Shown here in pieces: positions 23,301-35,300 of a DNA stretch of 64,000 bases (position 1 is its first letter; every line of letters begins with the position of its first letter). The notes below the pieces were generated by a model, which saw only the letters and a list, made by a program, of their open reading frames with translations, did not search any database and was not told where the DNA came from. The translations under genes and the position numbers were made by a program. The stretch spans positions 7,091,514 to 7,155,513 of the forward strand of contig VZSR01003798.1 in NCBI GenBank assembly GCA_013398615.1. Direction: 5' to 3'. Origin of the DNA: Brachypodius melanocephalos. Taxonomy: Eukaryota > Chordata > Aves > Passeriformes > Pycnonotidae.

Positions 23301-26300
23301 TTTTCTTTCCCCCCACCTGTGTGTCACTGTCAGCCCACCCTGAATGCCTTCATGGGGCTGGGCCGGCCGGCGTGGACCGAGGCCAGGGCTTTCCTCCAAA
23401 AGCTGCTGTCGGCCGGAGAGCCCGCCCTGAGGGACAACGCGGAGCTGCGGAGAAGGTGAGGGAGCACAGGGCGGCTGCGGGCACAGGGAGGTGTCAGCCG
23501 TGCCCTGTGTCACCCGAGTGACAGGGCACCAAAACCAACAGCCTGACGTGGCCACCTGCCTCCTACGTGGGAATTAGCTGGGGTTTGTGCACATCGAGTG
23601 CTTCCTTCTCCTAATTATGTAAAGATTAATCACTGGTTGATCCTGTGACTGCCCGCAGATCCAGGGTGTCACCTTCCACCTGGAAACAGCGAGCTCTGCC
23701 CTGGGGTGTGTCCAGAGCCTCTCTGTGGGGCTGAGCAGGGCTCCCCACGCAGGTGTGGGCTGGGCTGGTCCTCTGACCGCGGCCCCTCCACCATGGCCTT
23801 CCATGGAGACACGGCTTCAAGGGTCTGCACCTCTCCCTCCTCCCCCTGTGCCCCCTCCCTGCCTGTCACACCCGAGGCAGGCATTGTCAGACCCCCTGAG
23901 TTTGTCCTCAGCAACCACTCGACTTTGCCAAAACCGTGGTCACAAATTGGCTGCAGTGGTGTAGGGGCAGGAGGGGAGGGCTGTGCTCTGTTCTGTGCTG
24001 ATGGAAAACGTGTGTGTCCTTTAATCCCACACCTTTCCTTTGTCCCGAGTGATGCTTTAAGCACCTCAATGCCTGCCCTGGCAGCCAACAGGAGTTGTTC
24101 CTCCCTGTCCTGCTGAGGGGATTGGGAGGATTTAGGCTCTCATGAGCAGGAGAGGGGTTGAACTGCTTCTTGCCACATGGATCTTCCTGAACAGTTCAAT
24201 TCAGACACCCCAGGAGCCACATGCCATTAACTCATCCTTCCCATGCAGCAGAGCCAGTGGTGTCCTGGACATGGGCACTGGGGGTCTCTGTGTGCCCCTT
24301 GGGAATCCAGCCAGCCCCAGGGATGCCCCCTCCCCACTCACACCCTGCTCCTTTTGGTGCAGCCATCCCAGCAACAGCAGCCTGTGCAGTAACCACCTTT
24401 TCTGCCAGTTTGGGTTTTTTTTCCTTTTCTGCAAGGCTTTGCAAACTACATTAAGGAGAGCAAATCGGCCTCTTCCATGCTGCTTATTGGTGGGAGCTGA
24501 AAGTTTTCTGACATCTGAAGGCATCATCTTTCATTTCAGAGCATTTGTACCTCAAGCTTCTGCAACGATGCACCTGCCTGCTGACATCGGTGAGTCCTCA
24601 CAACCAAGGGCTCCTCGGAGCTGCCCTTTGCTCCCACACTGAGCAGCTGCTTTCTTTCCAGCTTGCTCAGACAGACAGATCATTGCTGTGACAGGGAATG
24701 GGGTTTGCAGCAGCCAGAAGCAGATTATTGTATGTAACAATAGGTAGGTGCTGGCTGTGGCACAAGAATAAAAGCCCAGGGAAGCTCAGTAGCACCCAGA
24801 GCAATCCTGGATGCAATTTCCACTAAATCAGGGGTGTCTGGTGGTACATAACTCCTGTCATCAGATTGGCATCACCAAAGGCCTTTGTGACTAGAGCCAG
24901 GAAAGAAACACTTTTTCAGTTTCCAACAGTTTCCCCTTTTGCCATCAGAAAATAATTCAGGTCTTGCAGAGTTTCCAATGGAGATACTCCAGCACAGCCT
25001 CATAAACAAGTAGGAATTTCCACTCCCAGACCATTACTCTGCATCCCAGATCTTGTCTCCACTCCCACAAGGCCATGGACTGCTTTGGGATTACTATATT
25101 CACATAGCTATGTAAGCATTTCCTGGTTTTAGCAGGAGTTTGTGTTTGGACCCAAACCAACTTGATCAAAGTCATTTGAGGGCATGACCATCATAGGGGC
25201 AGGGATGTGAACTTGCCCATTTTCTATCCAAGTTCTGTTCTGAGTTGGCTTTGGGACAAAGTCTAACCTGTCCCAGAGAAACCACGGAGAGTTCCCACAG
25301 GTGTGATACCTTCCTGAGAACAGTTTCAGGTCGAGCATGTCCTGTCAGAAAATTGCTGGCTCCTGTCTCCCATGAGTGCTGGGAAGGGAGCACTGCCCTG
25401 GTGACCGAGCTGCATCACACAGGCTCAAGGCATTTAGGATTCCACAGCACTGACGTGCAGCCCTGTCCTGTGTGTGGCTCCTGCTTCTCCTGATCCCTGG
25501 GTCCTCCTCTGAGAGGATGGAACTGCAGGGGATCACCTACTGCTGGATCCTCCTGGAGCTGCTGGATAACTTTCCGAGCTCACTAACCAACATTGTGCAA
25601 ACACACCCTCCCAGTTCGTGTTTTCCTCTCCCTGGCTCCGTTTTCGGGCGGATGCGGAGGGTGGGAGCTGTTAGCAGGGATGGCAGCAGAGGGCGGCAGA
25701 TGTCCTGAGTATCGCCAAATCCCTGCGCCGGGTACCGCCGGCTGGAGGGAAAGCAGAGGAATTGCCTTGTCTCTGGAAAGAAGGCTGCTGCTTTACGTCC
25801 TGCGTTTTCCCTCCTCTTCTCTACCAGAGACTTTAAAAAAAAAAAAAAAAAAAGGCCATTTTTGTCTGCATAATTTATAGGTGAACTGTTAATCACCCCT
25901 TTATGCTATTGATGACATCCCCCGAGCGCTCTCCCTGTCTCCTTTGCTGCTCCTTTCATTGCCAGCAGCCCATGATGTGCTCCAGCCCCCGCAGATGAGG
26001 GACTTTGCTGCCACTGATCCCTATTTTATGGCTTTTTCCCTCGTGCAGGAGATTACACTGACTTCTATTCTTCACGCCAACACGCCACAAACGTTGGGAT
26101 CATGTTCAGGGGGAAGGAGAACGCTCTGATGCCGAACTGGTGGGTGGCTTGGATTATTCTCTACTGCAGCGTTACTTTGCAGGCTTGTCTGTACATATGC
26201 ATGATGTTTTAAAGGTCTGAGGAGTTTTTCAGAATCACACTGGCTTCAGTTCATAGCAGATGAGAATCAGTGTTGTCCAGAGTTCAATACCAGAACCAAA

Positions 26301-29300
26301 ATCCACTGGTCCCCAGCCTCAGCTGAATCTGCACTGCCCTTCATTGCAGTGGTCACACCGGTCAGTGCAGCCCCCAAGTTTAAAGACAAATGTACCTAAA
26401 AAACTAGGTTTTGGTGAGTGACAAGAAAGCAGGGTTTAAGATCCAAGGAATTAACTGGAGCAGTGGCACAAAAGTGCATTAAGACTGCAACAAGGCTTTG
26501 GATTATATTTCACCCTTATATCAGAGTAAGGTGCTGGGGTCTGTGCCCATGTATACAGGGCTCCTTCTCCTTGCACCTCACACTCCCGTGGTGTTTCCAC
26601 CCCAAAAAGCTGCTCTGGCACACAGCTAACCCAGGCACTGTGCTGCTCTCTCTCCAGGCTGCACTTACCTGTGGGTTACCACGGCCGGGCATCGTCTGTC
26701 GTGGTGTCTGGGACGCCCATCCGGAGACCTGTGGGACAAACCAAACCCGACAATGGTGAGCCTTGGGAGCATCTTAATGGAGATTCTTATTTCTTTTAGT
26801 CTTTAATTTTGCTCCACATCATAGAGTGGAAGGGTCTGGGATGCCTTGCCTAAAGCCCATCCTGGGGTCAGGGCAAGAGAAAGCCCTGGTTTAAGTCCAC
26901 CTTCTGTTCCATGCCAAGCAGCACCAGCTGCTGTTTCTTCTGACCATTACTTCTATTTTCCTAGCTCCCTCCCTGATGTAAAATATTCTCTCTTCTACCC
27001 ACAGATAAACCTCCAGTGTTTGGTCCTTGTAAACGTCTGGATATCGAGTTAGAAATGGTGAGAGGGTTTTCTTTCTCCTTATGATTTGAAAAATATTAAA
27101 ATAGAAACAGAGAAGAAAGGGTGGGTTTGGCTTCTTCTAAACTGAGTGTCCCGTAAGGTCCATTCCTGTGTTCCTCTCTGAGCTCTCTGTGCTGCAGGCA
27201 GTAAAGATTTCTGTGAAACAAACCTTTGCTTTGGATGAGGAGCAGGATGCCTTAGCTCATTGGGAGCTTTGCTCATACAGCTCTCAGGCTGGAAAAAGCT
27301 CACCTGGCCAAAGCTGAGCACCACTGGTGCAGTCAGGCAGCAGAATTCTTTTCAACAGCCACCACAGCCTGTTTTCTGGTCAGCAGTGACCTCTGCACTG
27401 TAGCCAGGATCCATCCATGGACACTGGGCTTTGGGAAGTCCAGGCTCACTACACCTCGTGCTAGGGCAGAGGAAGCCCTGAGTTCTTGGCAGTGGGATTC
27501 AAACTCCTGATTCTCCTGCCTGGAAAGTTAAAACCTGTGCTGTGGGTGTTGTAAAAAAACATGGTGGGAAGGCACATCATGCTGTGGCTCAGTGTGGTCC
27601 AGAAGGGAGTGTTTCACAGGATTGTGTTAAGATTTGTATCATTTTAATGGGTTATATAATTTTTGTATGTTTCATTTCCAATCTTCTGCCTAAAAAAAAA
27701 AAAAAGAGAGAGAAAGAAGTTGTGGAAGAAGTGTAATATTGATGGAAATGGTTATAAAAATGTAGTGAAGGTCTTTATTGCCGTGTGCTTTGCCCATCAG
27801 TGCTATGAGGGGAGATGCAGTCTCATAGAGTAGGGTTCCCATGAAGTGGAGTTCCCATGGTGCTGCCACAGCTCTGCTGACCAGCCTGAGTTCTACTGCT
27901 GGCTGCTGCTAGAAAAGAAGGAAAAACTTCCATATTGTAGACAGAAGGAGACAACTGAGGTTCCCTGTAAAATCCTCTGCATGTGCAGGCTGTGGATTCC
28001 TAAGGGAATGAGTGCTGGCACCCAGTTCATGGCCTTCTTTACCTAGTGGGCACATTTCTCCACCTGCCTCTTCTTCCCCACTGTCTGATCAGGCTCCAGC
28101 CACGTTCAGTATCCTCTTGGATGATTTTAAACTCCTTCCTGTTCACTGTCTGCAGCAAACACTCCCTTCAGTGGGCAAACCTGTTCTGCATCCGGACTGT
28201 AATTAGGAGGGACCATTTTTCCTCCTGCATTTTGACAACATCGTGCCTTTGTTTAATGCCTGTCTCTTAGCAACACAGAGCTCTTAAGTAATTCAAGCCT
28301 GCCAGCTCCACGGAGGGGAAGAAAAGGGGAGTAGGCCATGGGTTTTGTCCAAATGTGTGTGGGAAATGGTACAAAACTCATCCTGTCCAACCTCTGTTGC
28401 TGCTGTCTGTAATTCTGAGTGCAGTAAGGATTTTTAGCTTCACGAGCATAACTAACACGCTGCTTTTTGATTTCAGGCATTCTTTGTAGGTCCTGGGAAC
28501 AAGCATGGGGAGCCCATTCCCATCAGCAGGGCCCAGGAGCACATTTTTGGGATGGTCTTGATGAACGACTGGAGTGGTAACCAGCAGGGACCTGCCTGGA
28601 GAGGGTGTCACAGCATCAGGGAAAACCCTAGAGAGGGATCACTTACACATTTTAATAGTAGAATGCTGATCACTGAAACCACTGGGTAGGACTGAAAGGG
28701 GTGAAAATGAAGTGTTGCCTGTGGTTTTCAGTGTCTGTATCAATCCATCTTTGATCAATTAGTAGAACCAGAAATTGCTGCCTAATGAAGATTTATTTAC
28801 TTATGAAAGAGCTGATATCAGTCTAGTTTCTTCTCAGCAGGGAGAGAGGAGTCCTAAGAATGGTGATAGCAAGGATGGTGATTCATTTCAGTGTCAGGAA
28901 AAGGAAAAGAATTTGGCAATCACAAATCCCTCAGTTTCTGCAGAGATTTAACCTGTTGAAATTCTCCCTATGGCTGCAGAGACCATTGGCTGGATATAAA
29001 AGGAATAATTAAAGTGGGGGTAAAAAAACTGGTTATATGGGGATGATCTGGTTTGTTTTACTTATTGCTGGTTTATCATCCTAATCTAGCTGATCTAAGA
29101 AGACTGGGTTGAAAATGGATGGATTTAAATCAGGATTTGGGGACAACAGCTAGAAAAAGCTGGGAAAAGCAATTTCAATTCATGTTACTCTTTCACAGGT
29201 CTGATGGATGGGCAGTTCCTAGGATATGTTTAACTGCATTGCTTTGAATGTTCTCTTCCCAGCCCGTGACATCCAGAAGTGGGAATATGTTCCTCTGGGC

Positions 29301-32300
29301 CCTTTCCTGAGCAAAAGCCTTGGCACAACCATCTCTCCCTGGGTTGTCACCATGGAAGCTCTCATGCCATTTGTGCTGCCAAATCCTGTCCAGGTCAGCG
29401 AGACAAAAGGTTGAAATAAAGGAAAAGCAGTGCTAGAAAAATGCCAGCAGAGCTGGAAGGTCCCATCAGTAGCTGAGCTGCATCCATGCCAAGGATTGCC
29501 TCCATGGAATTTACAGCTGTGATTCTGCTTCTGAGCAGATGAGGGCAACCAGGGCCCTCTGAGTTCAAGTGCTCATTGATGTCACTGGCCCTGGCACATG
29601 TTGTGCTGTCATCCTGCTTGAGCAGGGCAGAAAAATCATCTTTAAAACACCAGGAAAATAAACTAATCAGAGCTTCTTCTGCATCTTTGCACTTAGAATC
29701 CAGTAAGTAGTGGAGAGAGGGTGGAGTCAAGCCAGAACACTTTGTTCAAGCATTTCCTGTTGTCTACATTATGTAGGTGGTTAAAGCTGGAAAAGATAAC
29801 AGAGTCTTGCAGAGACCTCACTGTCTTCTCTGTGCAGGCACAGAGCAAAAGTGTGCTGGCACTCCATTTGTGCTGGATTAACATCCATGCTAAAATGATG
29901 GGCATGGCTTTTGCAAACCTTGTGCAGAAAAAGGAATTGGATTATATGGATATCATGTTTGTTCAGAAAGATCTTTAGGAGTGTGTGCATGAGACCAAGC
30001 AAAGCAATAATCTGAGCAGTAAGAATGGTGAAGTGAATGGGTTGTGTAGCACTAGTACTACTAGTACTAGTACTAGTACGGCTGGGTACACTAGTACTCA
30101 CTGAAATGTCTTCTGGATTTTTAAATTTCTTTTTGTTTAGACTGTGATGTGTTTTATGTGCTTTTAGGATCCTAAGCCTCTGCCCTACCTTCAGGATAAA
30201 GAGCCCTACACTTTTGACATCAAGCTCTTTGTTGCTATTAAAGGTATGGCAAAGCTGAGTGGGTTCCAAAGCTGAAATTGCCAATTACATATTGTGTCAC
30301 CACCACAACTTTCAGGCTCTGGGCTCCTTCTCCTGCTTTGCCCAGATTGCCTCTGTCAGAGACAGAGGCAGAGCTCCTCCTGCTCCCCTCTGGCTGTGCA
30401 GTAATGTGCCAAGCAGGGAACGCCCCTCAGGTGGTCAGCTTCCCTGGAGGATGGTCCATGAGGGGTCTCCTTGCATAGGCAGGGGTCACTGGGGCATGGA
30501 ATGAGCAGATTTGTGTTGGATCCATATGTTAACACAGCTCAGGCCCCACCTTATGGCTCTGCTGACCACTGGGTCCAGGTGTTTCTCACCTAGGAGAGCA
30601 GAGAGTAGGAAATGGGCAGCTTGATGCTGCTCCAGTGCAATCCACATACTTGTTTTCTATAAAATCCCAGTATTCGTAGCAATAGAAAATGTTATTACTG
30701 GTTTCTCCCTAGGGATTACAGTGATAAAAGAAGTCTCCATCCATCTGTAAAATAAAGACTCCAACACCATTCATCCAACACAAACAAATTGCTTTTCTCT
30801 TTCTTATCCTTTATTTTCTGCAGGAGAAGGAATGAATATGCCAACTACTATATGCAGATCCAATTTCAAGGTAAGACTCCAGTATCTTTTGTTTATTTGC
30901 AGTCTTGCTGATGCCATCAGCTCCAACCCAGGCAATTTCAAACACTTCTTTTTGCATTAGACTCATAGAATAGAATCATGGAGTCACTAAGGTTGGAAAA
31001 GACCTCCAAGATCATCGAGTCCAAATGTTAACCCAGCACTGCCAAGCCCACGACTGAACCATGTCCCTCACATCCACACACCTTCTGAACAATTGCAGGA
31101 AGATGGTGATAGTTCCCCTCTGTGGGGTGAAAACACCTGAATGCTTGATGAAGAGGCAGCTCTTTCTGCTGCTCAGTTTGGGGTGCTCAGAGCATCCTTA
31201 GCTCTGTGCCCATTTGGCAGGGAGCCATGAGAACAGAGGACTACAGGAAGAGGGAATTTCCTCTTGCAACACTGCCCTGCAGTCACAGCTCTAATTTAGA
31301 TGCCACTCACTGCTGCCAGCCTAGGTCTGCCCCATCCCCTCTGTGGGCAGTTTGGTGGCTCTGCCTCCACCCACTGATTGAAGCCAGGAGATTTATGTGC
31401 CAGCTGCAGCAATTCTCCATCAATTTCATATTCACATTTGGCTCTTTGCACAGCAATTACCTTAATCAGTAAATCAGTAGTCAGCAATCAGTAATAAGTA
31501 GATTTTTCTACAAGGCTGTTAAAATACTGGGTGTAATCATGGAGCCTGGGTCAGCAGTACTGATCTTAGAGAGGAAGAAGAGAAAAAATGACACCCAGCT
31601 GAAATTTAAAAAAAAAAAAAAAGTTAAAGGACTAAATTGCATGTTAGGGTGTGGGTTTTATGAATGCCATAGGCCAGACCACATGACTCCATTCTGCACA
31701 GCCTAATGGCCCACAGAGAAGTTTGTCCATCTTTGCTTCCTTGCTCTAGCCCCTTTTCCTCCTCCCCCAGCACATGTACTGGACCATGAAACAGCAGCTG
31801 GCTCATCATTCCATCAATGGCTGCAACCTCAGACCTGGAGACCTCCTGGCCTCTGGCACCATCAGTGGACCTGTAAGTGTTGAAACAATGACAGCCACTG
31901 GTCAGCAACTCAAAACCAACAGAGCAGGGCTTGGGGTTGAGCCCTTCCTGATCTGAGCACCTCAAAACCATCTGCAGTTCCTTCCCAGGCACTCTGGGGT
32001 GCTGCTTTGGTAGCCACACTGAGAAGTGGTTTGGTTTGGGTAGGGTTTTGTTTGGCTGTTTTTTTTATGTTGTTAAATTTTGGGGTTTTGGTCTCTCCTG
32101 TACTTTTTTCCCTAAGAACTAATTTTACAACAGTTGCAAATTAACTTCTGTGTGGAAGCATCCTCACAATCCATTTACCCTCCATGAAATGCAGCTTTTT
32201 ACGTCTGAAAAGAATGTAAAAGGTGCCTGGGTATAACTCTTAGTTTCTCCAGTGAAGTTGGAGCCAGCTTCACAAGCTGCTACTCCCCTTGAGCTGCCAT

Positions 32301-35300
32301 TTGGACAGTGGCTGCAATTTATGGGCAACTCTCACTTTCTGAATCACCAGACACAAATCCTGTACATGCTGCCACAAAGACAGCCTCAGGTAGGTTGTTT
32401 GCAAGCTGGGATGCTTGTACTTCATTTTTGAGCATTTCTGAGGTGCTTTTTGAATCTTCAGATTATTGTACTGCAGAATGGTATTAAAGACTCACAAACA
32501 CCAGCTTTGCTCTTCTGATGAACAAAATGTAATTAAAAATATGAAATGTGACTATGTAAAAGTGCTGGATTTGTAGAAGTCTCCTCCACTTGTTTCCATT
32601 CTTTCTGTGGCAGACCCAAACTGCTTTAACAGGTTGAACATTATGTTAAATACACCAGATAACAGCTGTAAGCGTCACTGCTAACAGCCAGCAAGAAATT
32701 CAAATGCAAAGTCAGGAAAAGGACCCAATGTATCAATGAACTGAATCAACAGCAAGATTCTGTTCTGTAGAGGTAACGTACTTGTGTGTCTGCTCTCAGC
32801 AGCAAGAAGCTGAACAGCAGGAAAGATACTAAAAAGTTGTTTATTTGTTTATGAACTCTTGCTGCAGGAGCCTGAGAGCTTTGGCTCCATGCTGGAGCTG
32901 TCCTGGAATGGAACAAAAGAAATCCCTCTTGGCAGCGGACAGTCTCGTAAATTCCTGCAGGATGGAGATGAGGTGATTTTGACAGGTAATGGCTGGATAA
33001 CTGCTCTTACACTGCAGCAAGGACACATTTCCATAGGTTGAGTCCAGCAGGACAAGCACCTCTCTGTGTGATGCTGATATGTGCCTACCTACCTGGGACT
33101 GCTCAGTCCTACCAGGACTCCTAGGATTATTGGCAAAACAGTTTAAAATTGTAATCTATTTTTTTCTGAAAGAAAAATNNNNNNNNNNNNNNNNNNNNNN
33201 NNNNNNNNNNNNNNNNNNNNNNNNNNNNNNNNNNNNNNNNNNNNNNNNNNNNNNNNNNNNNNNNNNNNNNNNNNNNNNNNNNNNNNNNNNNNNNNNNNNN
33301 NNNNCCTGCCTGGCAGCCCACCCAATAGCCTTGAAAATCATGTGAGCTGCTGCCAGTTTGACAGAGGAGACAGTTGGAGATTGAGATGTACTAGAGAGCC
33401 ACAGGTGATGAATTGAGGAGTCCTCAGTGCCTCTGACATCCTTCAGCTTCCCAACAGCCCAGTGACTGCTCATGCTGCAACGTGGAGGAGTCTGACACTG
33501 CTCTCTGCAGGCTCCCCATGCACCCAGGGACAATCCCCCAGCAATTCAAAGTGCCACACTGCCCTTCAGAGTCCCCAGTCTCCTTCCAGTAGCTGTGTCA
33601 GGAGCCCTTAATTAGGGTACAGTGAGAGATGATGAACATCCCTGTGGAGTTACACACCCATATCCCTTTTGGCAAGGAGCAAGGAGCACCTGGGAGCTGC
33701 TGGCAGGGGGAGCCAGCTGAGGGACAAGAGGGACCAGCCCATGAGCCATGCTCTTCATGCTCTTCATGCTCTTCATGCTCTTCATGCCCAGGACAAGCTG
33801 TGTTAATTCATTAAATGCTCCGAATCCTGAATGTCTTTAATCTTCAAAGATGGCATGATGGTATTGCTGTGGGGAGGCAGTGGGACAGTTTCATGTTGAT
33901 CAATTTGTAATTTCAGTGGACAGCAGGGCATTGCAAAGAGCCAGGGGCTGCTGGGGCTGTCTGCTGGGACAGTTTGGGAGCTGTTCCTGTTTATTTAGTG
34001 ATGTATGGCAGGTCCAGGGCCTTAAGGCACCCTTGGGGCAGGGCTGGTGCTGTTCCATCCTCTCCCAAGGCCCTGCCATCAGCTCCTGCCAAGTGCTCAA
34101 CACATCATTTCTGGTTTTCTGTTTCAACTTTGTATTCTTACTCCCCATGTGGGACCTATTTCAGAGACCTAACACATAAAACAAGAGGAATATATTTCTC
34201 CCAAGAAGTGTCTCAGCACTTGGGAGGGAGCATGGCAGGGGAAGGGCTCCTGGTGGTGTTGGCAGCTGCCTGCACAACTCCCTCAGTGGCTGCTTGGCAC
34301 ACACAGAGCTCAGGCCAGGGCTGCTGGCAGCACAGGGCTCACATTGTTTAGTGTGCTGCCCCTTGGTGCTGCTCTAAATTGTGCCTGACAGCAGGGATAA
34401 CCAAAATGGACTGAAATAATCAGCTGCTGCTCAAAGGAAAGCTGGCAATGAAGCCTAATGAGACAAATGGAAGCTGAGCTGAATCTTACAGTGCCTTATT
34501 CCACTGCTGCTTAAGGATGAGGATTACCTGGCAGATACCAGGATGGTGTCTGTGGCTTTTAGCGACACCACTGTCCTTGGAAAACTTAATTTCAGCCTGG
34601 CTGGGAGAGCTGCACTGTGGGTTAGAGCTCTCTTTGTGCTGCAGTAACTTTGGCTGCCCTGCAGCCTGAGCCCACCCTTTCTCTTCCTCAGGGGAGTTTT
34701 CCACCAATCTGTGCTGAGGGTGGGAATTAGGATCTATTCTGTTGAGCTCCTTCTTGGCTTCCTGAAGGCAGCTGTTATTTATCACATGCAGGTGATGTAT
34801 TCCATCAGGAAAATCCATCTCTAACTGTGAAATCAGCCCTTAAAATGCAGCGTGTGCCACTTGTCCTTCCTTTGATCAGCTGCTGTAGCAGAAGGAAGGC
34901 TACAGTGGGTCTCCTCAGCTGTTCTTGCCAGAATAGATTTCTCATATGGGCCAGAAGGCCCTGGCTGTGTCCCCTCCCCTGATTTGCCTGCAGCTTTGCT
35001 GGTGGCTGCTGTTTGTGGAGCAGCTTGGCTGGCCTGTGGCAGCACAAGGAGCTGCAGCATCCCTGTCCCAATGTCACCTCCTCCAGCACAGGAGTAGGGA
35101 GAGGTGGAGTTGTCCCATAGTCAGAGATGCTGTCACAGCCCCAGGAGTTCTGCAGCAGCAGCCAGCAGAGCTTCCACACCCTCTTGTGTAACAGAGGATT
35201 AATGAGAACTTGGAGCCAGATGCTGAATTTCTCATGGAACTAAACCACTTGACTTTAGCAAGGGGAAAATCTTCTGCAAGGGTAGGTCCTGCAGTTTGAG

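Noticed and set aside
33079..33533. Open frames running through the N gap at 33179-33304
   Set aside because: They exist only because N codons contain no stops.
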